In this document: positions 9,454 to 19,509 of the stretch, one piece after another
Numbering within the stretch: position 1 is the stretch's first letter
How the letters are laid out: each line of letters starts with the position of its first letter
DNA from: an uncultured Pelagibacteraceae bacterium
Lineage (GTDB): Bacteria; Pseudomonadota; Alphaproteobacteria; Pelagibacterales; Pelagibacteraceae
Direction of reading: 5' to 3'
Length of the DNA stretch: 64,000 nt
Assembly: GCA_902589315.1 (NCBI GenBank)
Contig: CACISK010000003.1
Span: forward strand, 121,460 to 185,459
Position numbers and translations under genes: made by a program
The notes under the pieces: generated by a model
Database searches by the model: none
The model's input: the letters and a program-made list of their open reading frames with translations, nothing else
What the model was told of the DNA's origin: nothing

Positions 9454-10644
9454 TTATCTTTGCTTTTTGTCTTTAAACTTTCCGCCTTTTATTTCTTTTT
9501 CAATAAAAGATCCAAAAGCTTCACCAACATCTGTAAATTCAACAGCTGTAGCACCCTCATAGTTTACCGCTTTACCTTTAGCTAATAAATCAAGTGCTTT
9601 CTTTAATTCGCCTGGATAAATTTTTGTTCCAGGAGCATTGGCAACTGACATTACATTTTTTTGAACAGTCATTCTGTCAGCTTTTCCACCAGCTTGTATT
9701 GCAAGCGTGATTAATGCTGCTGCATCATAACTTTCACCTGTGTAAGGACCTGATGAGTCAATACCACCAGCACTAGCAACTTCTTTAAATATACCAGCAC
9801 CTTTACCCATTGATCCAGGCAAAGATCCAAATGATTTATTTAAATCTTTTCCAAATCTGTCAGTAAGAGAGTCACCAATCATTCCATCTGAAAGAACAAA
9901 AGTATCGAATGATCCAGAGTCTAATGATCCTTGAATTATACTACCACCAGCTTGATCTAAGTAACCTAAAACAGCAAGAGCATCTCCACCTGCTGCTGCA
10001 AGTGTTGCTACTTCTGCACCATAGTCACCTTTACCTTCTTCGTGTGCTGTAACAGCTGTTACTTTAATACCATGAGCTTTAACTGCAGCTACATAAACAT
10101 CAGCTAAACCTTTTCCGTAGTCATTGTTAGTATGAGTTACAGCTAATGATTTAACTTTTCTGTCCTTTGTAATATCCGCTAAGACTTGTCCTCCTCTAGC
10201 ATCTGATGGAGCAGTTCTGAAGAAATATCCATTATCATTAAGATCAGTTAATCCTGGAGATGTAGCTGATGGTGAAATCATAACAACACCATTTGGCACG
10301 GCAACATTAGTTGCTATTGCACCTGTAACACCAGAACAATCAGCACCCATAATAGCAACAACACCACCTGAAACTAAACCTTCGGCAGCAGTTGTAGCAG
10401 CAGCAGAATCAACACAAGTTGAATCAGCTCTTTCTACAGATATTTTCTTTCCACCCAGTAATGAACCAGAGTCCGAAGCTTCTTTAAATGCAAGTTCAGC
10501 AGAAGCAGCCATTGCAGGTGTTAGGGTTTCAATTGGGCCAGTAAATCCTAAAATAATACCCATTTTAATTCCATGCCCATCTGAAAAAGCTTTTGAAGTA
10601 AAGCCTAAGATAAACACGAATATACCTATTAGTAATTTTTTCAT
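9454..10644 (-). CDS. ABC transporter substrate-binding protein, Leu/Ile/Val-binding (Peripla_BP_6-like) family
   Basis: Signal peptide MKKLLIGIFVFILGFTSKAFS; IKMGIILGFTGPIETLTPAMAASAELAFKEA; adjacent to the liv genes. Confidence 0.9.
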   Translation of the reverse strand: MKKLLIGIFVFILGFTSKAFSDGHGIKMGIILGFTGPIETLTPAMAASAELAFKEASDSGSLLGGKKISVERADSTCVDSAAATTAAEGLVSGGVVAIMGADCSGVTGAIATNVAVPNGVVMISPSATSPGLTDLNDNGYFFRTAPSDARGGQVLADITKDRKVKSLAVTHTNNDYGKGLADVYVAAVKAHGIKVTAVTAHEEGKGDYGAEVATLAAAGGDALAVLGYLDQAGGSIIQGSLDSGSFDTFVLSDGMIGDSLTDRFGKDLNKSFGSLPGSMGKGAGIFKEVASAGGIDSSGPYTGESYDAAALITLAIQAGGKADRMTVQKNVMSVANAPGTKIYPGELKKALDLLAKGKAVNYEGATAVEFTDVGEAFGSFIEKEIKGGKFKDKKQR

Positions 10645-10655
10645 ATTTTCCCTTT

Positions 10656-10669
10656 AATTGTTAACAATT
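10656..10669. promoter_or_regulatory. 14-bp perfect palindrome AATTGTTAACAATT just 5' of the binding-protein Shine-Dalgarno
   Basis: Read directly; 11 nt from the start codon of the minus-strand CDS ending at 10644. Confidence 0.45.
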
Positions 10670-10768
10670 TATATAATTAAAATTAAATCCTATTAAATTA
10701 TTATTTCAATTAGAAAATTATCAATTTTACCGCAGAATATTAATAAATTATTAACAAAAATTTATTTT

Positions 10769-13700
10769 TTAAAAACTTAAAGACCCAAATAAAAGAAATT
10801 CAGTATTTAAATCTCTATCTTTAATATGTCCGATATCATCGGTTATAATAGTCTTTAATCCTAAATTAATATTCTTATTTATAGATTTTTTATAACTTAG
10901 AGTTAAATCTTTTTGCCTTCCTGAAGGACTTAAATTAATTTTATGATCTTTAAATGGTATTATTCCATTTTTATTAGATAGACCAATTAATCTTAAATTC
11001 ATCTCTCCTTTTTCAACTCTATTTGGTTGGGAAAGCGTTAGATTAAACTTATCATTTCCAAAAAAGTTATTTACTTCATAATCAATTTCAAAGCTTGTAC
11101 TCATTACATCTGTAGAACCTAGAACAAAATTATTATTATTATTTTTAATATTTGAAAAACTAAAAGTATTATTAAATGATAAGTTTTGATTTTTATAAAA
11201 ATTTTTTATTAAATTTACCCCATAAAAATTTGTAACATTCTCATTTTCAAATCCAAAAGCACCACTAGACTTAGAGAGAAGAAAGCTCTCTTTTTCTTTT
11301 AATACACCAGCTGTTAGTGAAAATTTTTCAAACAAATTATTGTTTAAATTTAATGATAACGCAAACGTCTCTAGCGGTAAAATGATATCATGATTTATAT
11401 TTGTTAAAGGATTTAGTTTTGAATTATTATAACTTAAAAATAAATCATTTCCTGAGATATAAAGTTTCTGATTTAAACCTACTCCATTATTTTCTGATAG
11501 AAATGGGTTTGTATAAAAATTATTTTTTGGAATAGTATTTTGAATAGCTAAACTTGGGTTATCTAATGTGATGCTTGGACCATAATTATATTGATTTTTA
11601 AAATTAAAAAATTCTCCTTTAAATATATTTTTGGATATTTTGTTTTGGATTTCAAAACTATTCAATTTTTCAATCTCATCTATTAAATTAATTTCAATTT
11701 TTTGGCTTTCTAAATTTTCCTCGTTTATAAAATCTGATAAATATAATTTGAAACCTCCATGAAGGGCATCGTAGGCATAGGTATATTTATTTTTTAGTCC
11801 ATTAGAAATAGAATTGCCTAGTGAGCTAGATGAAGTAAATGATGTTTGTGAGACAGGATATTTCTTCATTGCTGAAAAAGGCATAGCATTACCAGATCCA
11901 CCACCTCCAGATCCCCCACCTCCAGATCCCCCACCGCCACCGAATGACAAAGGATTCTTACTTGTGGTTATTGGTGACAAGGCCGCATAAAGATCAGGAA
12001 CGCCGTGACCCCATGTATCATTATAACCGTGTTTAATTGATGCTCCATGAGTAGTAAATGTTGTGTTTCCTGAAGGTGTAAACCATGCATTATTTGCAGA
12101 TGCTAATAATCTATCAGTTAGTTGTTCAGGTGTGTGATTTGGAAAAGCTTGACCAAGTAAAGCTATCATTCCTGAAACTTGTGGAGCTCCCATTGAAGAT
12201 CCGCCAAGAGAGGCATACTGACTGGTGCCACCACTATCAACATATCCTGCTGCTCCTATTTCTTGGTCATCAACTACTAAGCACCATTCTTTGGCGTTTC
12301 CACAAGGATTACCTAATCTATTAAAATCAGACTCTGTAGCTCCAGTTAAGGATGTACCTGTAAATTCTGCCCACATAACCGATAACCAAGCATCAGATAA
12401 ATCAACTGAGTCTTGCACTCCATCAAAATATGCTGGCAATCCCCCTTCTAAACCAACATCACTATCATTTACATAATTAGAACTTGCCCAGACAATTACT
12501 CCATTATTTTGAAAATTATCCATTGCTGTAATATAACTTGATACAGCCGCTGAACCTCCCCAGTAATTTGCTAACTGCTCTCTAATAGTAACTCCATTAT
12601 TAGTTGCAGCTGTTTTGACCTCATTAAATTCTAAAGCACTCGTTCTAGCATTATTTTGAATTCCCCAGCTATTATTAACGACTATAGGTGCATGATTAGT
12701 TCTCGCTGTATCATAATCAGTAGCTAAATTTGCATAAGAGCTTGTATCAAAAGATGCAAGTACAAGATCTGCATCAGGGGCAACCCCATGAGTTGTCCCA
12801 TTGATATCTCCAGCAGCTATACTTGCAACATGGTCTCCATGATTAAAAGATGTAGTATTTGGAGTAGTTACATCAATTACAGTAACTGTTTTATTGTCAT
12901 ATGTTTCATGAGCAGGAGTAAATTTATCATCTATAACAAATATTGTTTCACCTTCACCAGTCAAATATTGCCCTCCGCTATCTTTGTAAGAATGAGCTTT
13001 GTGTAAATTAAATAATTCGTAAGGGTGCACATTGTTACTAGATTGATCTACAGTGGTCCATGCGGACCTATTCTTGATAGTATTTTGAACCGATGTATCT
13101 TCAGAATAAGCAGTTGAATTACAAGCTAAAACATAATCATGTATAGTTATAGTGGTACTAGTATTACCTGTTGAGGATACATCTGTTGTGCTAGCTGTTA
13201 CTATAACCGTTTCAGATGTTTCATTAGTAGTATCATTTACTGGAGATAGTGTTATTGATGCAGAAGTTCCACCAGCTACAATTGTTGAACTTGTTGATGA
13301 CAAATTATAATCGACGCCATCAGTTGCTGTGCCTCCAGTACTATAAGTTATTGAAACATTAGATGAATGAGCTTTAGTTAAATTTGCGGTAAAAGTAATG
13401 GATGTTCCACATTCACTGATACTACTTGATGATTTGCTATATGAAATGGTGGCTGGCCCTGATGAACTGCTACCTCCTCCTCCACCACCACCACCAACAG
13501 CCAATCCAACTACTCCAACTGCTGCAGCAACTCCCAAGCTTGGACTTCCTAATACAGAATTTGAAATAATTGTATCTGGAGCCAAACTATTAAAATATAT
13601 AATGTCAAAAGAGTTATAAATATTTAAAAGTAACTCTTGTCTTTTGAATTCTGATAAATAACCCATATCAAATGATAAATAATTTATGTCTTCTGTCAGA

Positions 13701-14164
13701 GCATATATATCCTTAGGGTTATTCCTTATATGATTATTTAATTTCTTAAAATCTTTATCATTAAGATTAAAATTTTTTTCTTCATTATAATTTTCAGAAA
13801 ATACGGACTTTTTATTGAATATATTTTCTTCTTGAGCAATTTTATCTAAATCCGGATTAAAAATTTCATTTAATTTTTGTTTAAAACTTTTTTTTTTAGC
13901 AACAGTTTCTTTATCTGGAAGTTTTAAATCAACAATATCATTAATAATACCACTTTTCTTTTCAATTAATTTTATTGAGTCATTCTTTATATTTATGCCC
14001 TGATCTTTAAAACATTTTTTAAGCTGAAATTTAAAGTTAGTAAATGTAACATAATTATCCAAACATTTATCTAGCTCTGAATAATTTTTAAAATTAACTG
14101 CTAATGCATTATTTAGATTAATTAGATTAAAAAAAATAAAAAATAAAAATAATTTGACTTTCAT
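10769..14164 (-). CDS. Subtilisin-like (S8) serine protease autotransporter with Calx-beta-like domain
   Basis: Signal peptide; Asp (FVIDDKF), His (NHGDHVASIAAG) and Ser (GGSSMGAPQVSGM) motifs; Calx-beta-like repeat (GTATDGVDYN...TTITI); C-terminal ~300 aa beta-rich region ending in aromatic F. Confidence 0.85.
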   Translation of the reverse strand: MKVKLFLFFIFFNLINLNNALAVNFKNYSELDKCLDNYVTFTNFKFQLKKCFKDQGINIKNDSIKLIEKKSGIINDIVDLKLPDKETVAKKKSFKQKLNEIFNPDLDKIAQEENIFNKKSVFSENYNEEKNFNLNDKDFKKLNNHIRNNPKDIYALTEDINYLSFDMGYLSEFKRQELLLNIYNSFDIIYFNSLAPDTIISNSVLGSPSLGVAAAVGVVGLAVGGGGGGGGSSSSGPATISYSKSSSSISECGTSITFTANLTKAHSSNVSITYSTGGTATDGVDYNLSSTSSTIVAGGTSASITLSPVNDTTNETSETVIVTASTTDVSSTGNTSTTITIHDYVLACNSTAYSEDTSVQNTIKNRSAWTTVDQSSNNVHPYELFNLHKAHSYKDSGGQYLTGEGETIFVIDDKFTPAHETYDNKTVTVIDVTTPNTTSFNHGDHVASIAAGDINGTTHGVAPDADLVLASFDTSSYANLATDYDTARTNHAPIVVNNSWGIQNNARTSALEFNEVKTAATNNGVTIREQLANYWGGSAAVSSYITAMDNFQNNGVIVWASSNYVNDSDVGLEGGLPAYFDGVQDSVDLSDAWLSVMWAEFTGTSLTGATESDFNRLGNPCGNAKEWCLVVDDQEIGAAGYVDSGGTSQYASLGGSSMGAPQVSGMIALLGQAFPNHTPEQLTDRLLASANNAWFTPSGNTTFTTHGASIKHGYNDTWGHGVPDLYAALSPITTSKNPLSFGGGGGSGGGGSGGGGSGNAMPFSAMKKYPVSQTSFTSSSSLGNSISNGLKNKYTYAYDALHGGFKLYLSDFINEENLESQKIEINLIDEIEKLNSFEIQNKISKNIFKGEFFNFKNQYNYGPSITLDNPSLAIQNTIPKNNFYTNPFLSENNGVGLNQKLYISGNDLFLSYNNSKLNPLTNINHDIILPLETFALSLNLNNNLFEKFSLTAGVLKEKESFLLSKSSGAFGFENENVTNFYGVNLIKNFYKNQNLSFNNTFSFSNIKNNNNNFVLGSTDVMSTSFEIDYEVNNFFGNDKFNLTLSQPNRVEKGEMNLRLIGLSNKNGIIPFKDHKINLSPSGRQKDLTLSYKKSINKNINLGLKTIITDDIGHIKDRDLNTEFLLFGSLSF
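11894..11938. repeat. Three tandem 15-bp copies encoding GGGGS units
   Basis: agatccaccacctcc / agatcccccacctcc / agatcccccaccgcc; encode the GGGGGSGGGGSGGGGSG linker in the autotransporter. Confidence 0.9.
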
Positions 14165-14169
14165 AAATT

Positions 14170-15117
14170 TTATCTATTTGGTGTATCAGTAGCTATCATC
14201 TGATTTCTAACCTTTTCTCTGAAATAAATATATACTCCAGCAGTGATAATGATCCCTGCTCCAAAAAAAGTTCGGGGGGTTGGGATGGTTTCAAATAGAA
14301 TATAACCAGCGATCATAGCAAAAATTATATAAGAATATTCAAATAATGAAATTATGGATGGTGACGCAATACTATAAGCAGAGAAAACACAAAAAAATGA
14401 TATTGAAGCTACAATTCCCATTACTAAAACATATGGCCATGAAGCCGAAGGGTTAGTAAACCATTCTCTAACAATAAATTGTAAAGTAGGATCAGAAAAA
14501 TTATTAAATTTCCCGTCTCCACTAACAAGATAAATAATTAAACTTACAGCAACTGCAAAAATATAAAGTAAAGTCATTTGAGTATAAATATTATCTTTAT
14601 CAGAAGTATATTTTGTGATTGTCATTGAGCACGCATAACAAAGTGCACATCCTACAGGTGCTAATTTGAAAAAATTAAATTCTTCAACTGTTGGATTAAG
14701 TACAATCAATACTCCAATAAAACCTACAACAATTGCACTCCATCTTCTAATTCCAATTTGTTCATTTAAGAAAAATTTAGCAAACATAGACATAAAAAAA
14801 GGACATGAGAAAAACAAAGCGCTAACCATCGCTAAAGACATAAAGGTTAAAGAAATATAAAAAAAAGCAAATCCAAAAAAGAAACAAACAACCCTAACTA
14901 AAGTTAAAAAAGGATAATGAGTTTTAAGAGTAAATTTTTTTTTTGTTATTAAAAAAAAAGATATTAGAATAGTTGCTTGTATTAAAGTTCTTCCCAAATA
15001 TAACTCAAATAATGCAATATCTTCAAAAATGAACTTTATTAATGAGTCTTGAATGGAAAAAAAGGCCATTCCAGTCATGATGAATAAAATCCCTTTTGTA
15101 TTATCGTTTGTTTGCAT
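14170..15117 (-). CDS. EamA/DMT superfamily transporter
   Basis: 315 aa with ~10 hydrophobic segments; internal EamA duplication (SAIVVGFIGVLIVLNPT). Confidence 0.88.
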   Translation of the reverse strand: MQTNDNTKGILFIMTGMAFFSIQDSLIKFIFEDIALFELYLGRTLIQATILISFFLITKKKFTLKTHYPFLTLVRVVCFFFGFAFFYISLTFMSLAMVSALFFSCPFFMSMFAKFFLNEQIGIRRWSAIVVGFIGVLIVLNPTVEEFNFFKLAPVGCALCYACSMTITKYTSDKDNIYTQMTLLYIFAVAVSLIIYLVSGDGKFNNFSDPTLQFIVREWFTNPSASWPYVLVMGIVASISFFCVFSAYSIASPSIISLFEYSYIIFAMIAGYILFETIPTPRTFFGAGIIITAGVYIYFREKVRNQMIATDTPNR

Positions 15118-15179
15118 ATCGCACCTATATCAAAAAAACTTTAACCTTCATAATTAATAAGATACTCTAAAATTTACTT

Positions 15180-15656
15180 ATGAAAGATTTTGAACCAATT
15201 TATGGTGAATGTATTTGTGGGAGTATAAAATATTCAATTAGTAGCAAGCCTCTTTTTACTCAAGTCTGCCATTGTTTAGATTGCAAAAAATTAACCGGGT
15301 CATCTTATGTAATGAATACTAGTATTTTTGATAATTCTTTAGAAATAAGTGGTGAACTATTAAAAGCCGAATTGATAGCAGGGAGTGGGAAAAAATGTAC
15401 TCATTATTTTTGTAAAAAATGTGGAGTTTATATTTATGCTGATTATGAATTTGCAATTAGAAGATTGACAGTTAGAACAAAGACTCTTTTGAAACCGAAA
15501 GACTTTCCACCTCAAGCACATATATTTGTAAAAGACAAAGACCCATGGATTAATATACAGGACAAAAATATTTGCTATGATGAAATGTATGATCCAAAAA
15601 TTGCTTGGCCTAAAGAAAGTTTAGATAGATATAAAGAATATCTCGAGACTAATTAA
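15180..15656 (+). CDS. GFA-family (glutathione-dependent formaldehyde-activating-like) protein
   Basis: GECICGSIKY, CHCLDCKKLTGSSY, HYFCKKCGVYIY zinc motifs. Confidence 0.88.
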   Translation: MKDFEPIYGECICGSIKYSISSKPLFTQVCHCLDCKKLTGSSYVMNTSIFDNSLEISGELLKAELIAGSGKKCTHYFCKKCGVYIYADYEFAIRRLTVRTKTLLKPKDFPPQAHIFVKDKDPWINIQDKNICYDEMYDPKIAWPKESLDRYKEYLETN

Positions 15657-17229
15657 GTATAAAATGAGCTGCTCTTTCTCCTATCATTAAAGTTGGTGCA
15701 TTTAAATTACCGCTTGTAATCTCTGGCATAACTGAGGCATCTGCAACTCTTAAGCTTTCTAAACCATGAACTTTCAATTTTTCGTCAACCACTGCCATTT
15801 TGTCCACTCCCATTTTTAATGTACAGGATGGATGATAAGCTGTTTCAGCTTTTGATCTTATATACTCTGTGATTTGCTCATCATCGGTTGCACTTTCACC
15901 TGGACCAATCTCTTTTCCAGCATAAGGCTTCATTGAGTTTTGACCTAAAATCTTTCTGGCTACACGAACACACTTAATTGTTTCTTTTAAATCATATTCA
16001 TCTTCTAAATAATTAAATTGAATTTTTGGGTAATCGTATGGATTTGAGCTATTCAATTTAATATGTCCTCTACTTTTAGGTTGGTTCAAACTTGCATGTA
16101 ATTGATAACCATGTCTGTCAGGATCAACCAATCCATGATCGATTACAAAAGCTGGAAAAAAATGAAATTGTATGTTCGGATAACTTTTGTCCTCTGAAGA
16201 CTTGCAGAAACCACCTGCTTCTAAAAATGAAGTAGAACATGGACCACTTTTTGAAAGAAACCATTGAATACCTATTTTAAGCATATTTATTTTGTTAACA
16301 TAAGAATAGAGCGTATCTTTAGTTTTGCACTCCTGCTGAATGTAGGTTTCTAAGTGATCTTGTAAATTTTGACCCACTCCTTCTAAAGAGTGGATAACCT
16401 TAATCCCTTTATCTTTTAAATCTTTTTCAGGTCCTACACCTGATAACATCAGTAGTTGTGGTGAATTGATTGAACCTCCACTCAACACAATTTCTTTATT
16501 TGCATAAACTTTTGTGACTTTATTTTTTATATTTACTTCTATGCCGACTGCTTTCTTTCCTTCAAAAATAATTCTTTCAGCAAACGAATTTGTAAAGACT
16601 TTTAAATTCTTTCTTTTTTTTGCTGGTTCTAGATAATATTTAGAAGCGCTAGCTCTTTGTCCTTTATGAATTGTAATATCATACATTCCAAATCCCTCTT
16701 GATCTTCTCCGTTCATATCAACATTTTTTTTATATCCAGCTTCAACAGATGCATTAATAAAAGCACCAAACAATGGATTTTTGTTTTTGGATTGATTTAC
16801 TGGTAAAATTCCTTTCCCACCTCTGAATTCATTCTCTCCTTCAGACCATGTCTCAATTTTTTTAAAAAATGGTAAAACATTTTCATAAGACCATGATTTT
16901 AGACCAAATGAAGCCCATCTTTCATAATCATTTTTGTTTCCTCGAACGTAAACCATCCCATTATGTGCAGAACAACCACCTATCATTTTTCCTCTTGGGC
17001 AAAATAATCTCCTATTATTTAAATTAGGTTCTGGTTCCGAATAATATTTATAATTATATTTTGGATCGTGCATTGCATATAGAATTGCCAGAGGCATATT
17101 AACTTTCCAAATATCACTAGATCCACCCGCTTCAAATAAAGCAACTTTAAATTTACCATTTTCGCTTAGTCTATTTGCAAGAACACAACCTGCTGTGCCA
17201 GCACCGATTATTATGTAGTCAAAATTCAT
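15649..17229 (-). CDS. GMC-family FAD oxidoreductase (choline dehydrogenase-like)
   Basis: DYIIIGAGTAGCVLANRLSE; PRGKMIGGCSAHNGMVYVRG; SGGSINSPQLLMLSGVGP; AYHPSCTLKMG. Confidence 0.92.
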   Translation of the reverse strand: MNFDYIIIGAGTAGCVLANRLSENGKFKVALFEAGGSSDIWKVNMPLAILYAMHDPKYNYKYYSEPEPNLNNRRLFCPRGKMIGGCSAHNGMVYVRGNKNDYERWASFGLKSWSYENVLPFFKKIETWSEGENEFRGGKGILPVNQSKNKNPLFGAFINASVEAGYKKNVDMNGEDQEGFGMYDITIHKGQRASASKYYLEPAKKRKNLKVFTNSFAERIIFEGKKAVGIEVNIKNKVTKVYANKEIVLSGGSINSPQLLMLSGVGPEKDLKDKGIKVIHSLEGVGQNLQDHLETYIQQECKTKDTLYSYVNKINMLKIGIQWFLSKSGPCSTSFLEAGGFCKSSEDKSYPNIQFHFFPAFVIDHGLVDPDRHGYQLHASLNQPKSRGHIKLNSSNPYDYPKIQFNYLEDEYDLKETIKCVRVARKILGQNSMKPYAGKEIGPGESATDDEQITEYIRSKAETAYHPSCTLKMGVDKMAVVDEKLKVHGLESLRVADASVMPEITSGNLNAPTLMIGERAAHFILN

Positions 17230-17697
17230 TTACTTTTTAAGTTTATCTGAAAGTACTAATTTTTCTGATTTAAAACTATTTTTATTTTCATTAATAAAAT
17301 CATCCATAATTTTTATTTTATCTTCTTCAAATTCTGTAACTTTTCTTTTTTCAAGATCTATATAAAGAGATATACTTTCTGTAGTTGCAGCAAGTTTTCT
17401 TGTTTTTTTTTCGATCATCTCACATTTTAAATGCAACCTTTTCTTATCATGATCAAAGAAAGTGCAATAAATATCAACTTCTTCATTTTCCTTAACTTCA
17501 TTGTCATAAGTTGTTCTTGTTTCAACAACCATTGTACTTCTTTTATTTATTTGTGCTTTAGCTCCACCCATCTCAAATTTATTAAGCATGGTTTCCCATG
17601 CTTCATCAAAAATTAAAACATAATAAGCCATGTTCATATGCTCATTATAATCCGTCCAATCTTTAATTATTTTTCTCGAAGCTAAATGAAATGTCAT
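17230..17697 (-). CDS. Hot-dog acyl-CoA thioesterase (candidate betainyl-CoA thioesterase, CdhB-like)
   Basis: KDWTDYNEHMNMAYYVLIFDEAWE hot-dog motif; 1 bp from the GMC gene; context of BKACE and carnitine dehydrogenase. Confidence 0.75.
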   Translation of the reverse strand: MTFHLASRKIIKDWTDYNEHMNMAYYVLIFDEAWETMLNKFEMGGAKAQINKRSTMVVETRTTYDNEVKENEEVDIYCTFFDHDKKRLHLKCEMIEKKTRKLAATTESISLYIDLEKRKVTEFEEDKIKIMDDFINENKNSFKSEKLVLSDKLKK

Positions 17698-17701
17698 TTT
17701 A

Positions 17702-18562
17702 TTAGCTTTTGTTTATTTTATCCGCTACTAACAATTTTCTTTGCATTTCTCTTAAAACAGGTCTTTCAATCAATTTGCCATCTATTACAACTAAACCTGT
17801 ATTTGCTTTTTTAAACTGATCCATAATTTTTTTAGCTTTACTGATTTCCTCTTCAGACGGAGTAAAAATTTCATTTAAAATACTTATTTGTTTTGGATGA
17901 ATCGATCCTTTTCCAGTGAAACCTAAATTTTTAACAAACTGTGCTTCTTTTTTCATTCCTTCCATATCTTCTAAATTTAAATAAGGAACATCAATAACAT
18001 CAACTCCTTTACTTGCTCCAGCATGAACTAATCTTGATCTTGCATAAACTAAATTTTCTAATTTGTTTTCTACTCTTAATTCTGCTGCCATATCTTCTCC
18101 ACCAAAATATAAAGCAACTATTCTGTTACTAGAATGGGCAATATCGTAAATACTTTCAAGAGCTTGATTAGTTTCCATTATGACATGAAGATCGGTTTCT
18201 AATCCACAATCAGTAAGCATGTCATCAATAAATTTAATTTCATCTGGTGTTTTTACCTTTGGTAGCATGATTGCTTTAACTTTTAATTTATTTGATGCAA
18301 TTGCTTCTAGGTCTAAAAGACCGTTTTTAGTTCTTTGACAATTTAATCTAACAACTAATTCAACATCATTTTTAATTTCTAGTGTCTTTAATGCTTCAAT
18401 GGTATTTTTCCTTGCCTCATCTTTATCTTTCATGGCAATTCCATCTTCTAATTCTATACAAACCATATCAGCCCCTGAAGCTAAGGCTTTTGGAAACATC
18501 TCTGGTTGAAGACCTGGTGTAAATATAAAACTACGTCTAACCCTTAGTTTATTTAAGTCCAT
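17702..18562 (-). CDS. HpcH/HpaI aldolase / CitE-like lyase family protein
   Basis: RRSFIFTPGLQPEMFPKALASGADMVCIELEDGIA; ALYFGGEDMAAEL; GKGSIHPKQI. Confidence 0.88.
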   Translation of the reverse strand: MDLNKLRVRRSFIFTPGLQPEMFPKALASGADMVCIELEDGIAMKDKDEARKNTIEALKTLEIKNDVELVVRLNCQRTKNGLLDLEAIASNKLKVKAIMLPKVKTPDEIKFIDDMLTDCGLETDLHVIMETNQALESIYDIAHSSNRIVALYFGGEDMAAELRVENKLENLVYARSRLVHAGASKGVDVIDVPYLNLEDMEGMKKEAQFVKNLGFTGKGSIHPKQISILNEIFTPSEEEISKAKKIMDQFKKANTGLVVIDGKLIERPVLREMQRKLLVADKINKS

Positions 18563-18621
18563 TTAATTTTTATTTCCTATAATTATTGATGATATGATAA
18601 TATATTTTTCTAGAAATAAAA

Positions 18622-19509
18622 ATGAACAATAAGGTCTTCATCTCATGTGCAGTTACAGGATCTGGTGATACAGCTAATAAACATCCTGATTTACCTAAAA
18701 CTCCAGATCAAATTGCAAAAGCAGCAATAGACTCTGCTAAAGCTGGAGCTGCAATTGCCCATATTCATGTTAGAGAGGAAGATGGTACCCCAAGTAGACG
18801 ACTTGAGCTTTATAAAGAAGTGGTTGACAGAGTGAGATCATCTGAAACTGATGTAATTATAAATCTTACAACAGGTATGGGTGGTGATTTAGATATTGGC
18901 CAAGGCAAGAACCCTTTAGATTTTGGTCCAATGACAGACATGGCAAATGTAATGGAGAGAATTGCTAATGCAGAACAATTTCTACCAGAAATATGCACAC
19001 TTGATTGTGGTACTTTAAATTTTGGAGATAGTTCAGTTATCACAGTCAATACACCTAACGATTTAAGAAAAGCTGCAAAAAAACTTCAAGAAATAAAAGT
19101 TAAACCTGAAATAGAAGCTTTTGATTTAGGAAATATGTGGTTTGGCGCTCAATTATATAAAGAGGGATTATTAAGTGATCCGCCTCTTTTTCAAATGTGT
19201 TTAGGAATTCCATGGGGAGCACCGGCAACACCATTAGCTATGCAAGCGATGAAAGATATAATGCCTAAAGAAGGTGTATGGTCAGGTTTTGCAATATCTA
19301 AAAACGAAATGCCATATGTTGCTCAAACTGTAGTAATGGGAGGTAACCCAAGGGTTGGTCTGGAGGATAATTTATATTTGTCCAAAGGAAAATTGGCAAC
19401 AAATCCTCAATTAGTTGAGAAAGCCATAAGGATCGTCACAGATCTTGGTGTAGAGATTATGTCACCTTCAGAAACAAGAGAAAAATTAAAGCTTGTAAAA
19501 CACAAGTAA
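18622..19509 (+). CDS. BKACE (DUF849) beta-keto acid cleavage enzyme; candidate 3-dehydrocarnitine cleavage enzyme
   Basis: KVFISCAVTGSGDT..., AAIAHIHVREEDGTPSRRLELY, NLTTGMGG; directly upstream of carnitine-dehydrogenase-like ORF. Confidence 0.85.
   Translation: MNNKVFISCAVTGSGDTANKHPDLPKTPDQIAKAAIDSAKAGAAIAHIHVREEDGTPSRRLELYKEVVDRVRSSETDVIINLTTGMGGDLDIGQGKNPLDFGPMTDMANVMERIANAEQFLPEICTLDCGTLNFGDSSVITVNTPNDLRKAAKKLQEIKVKPEIEAFDLGNMWFGAQLYKEGLLSDPPLFQMCLGIPWGAPATPLAMQAMKDIMPKEGVWSGFAISKNEMPYVAQTVVMGGNPRVGLEDNLYLSKGKLATNPQLVEKAIRIVTDLGVEIMSPSETREKLKLVKHK

Noticed and set aside
11894-11938. Possible CRISPR or synthetic-construct contamination at the GC-rich 15-bp repeats
   Set aside because: Units are contiguous without spacers and in frame within a native-looking AT-rich gene; no vector sequence around them
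12085-13619. Several + strand ORFs (12085-12324, 12225-12476, 12788-13006, 13398-13619) opposite the autotransporter
   Set aside because: They lie wholly antisense to a well-supported 1131-aa CDS, have no recognisable domains or start context, and reflect its low stop density on the other strand
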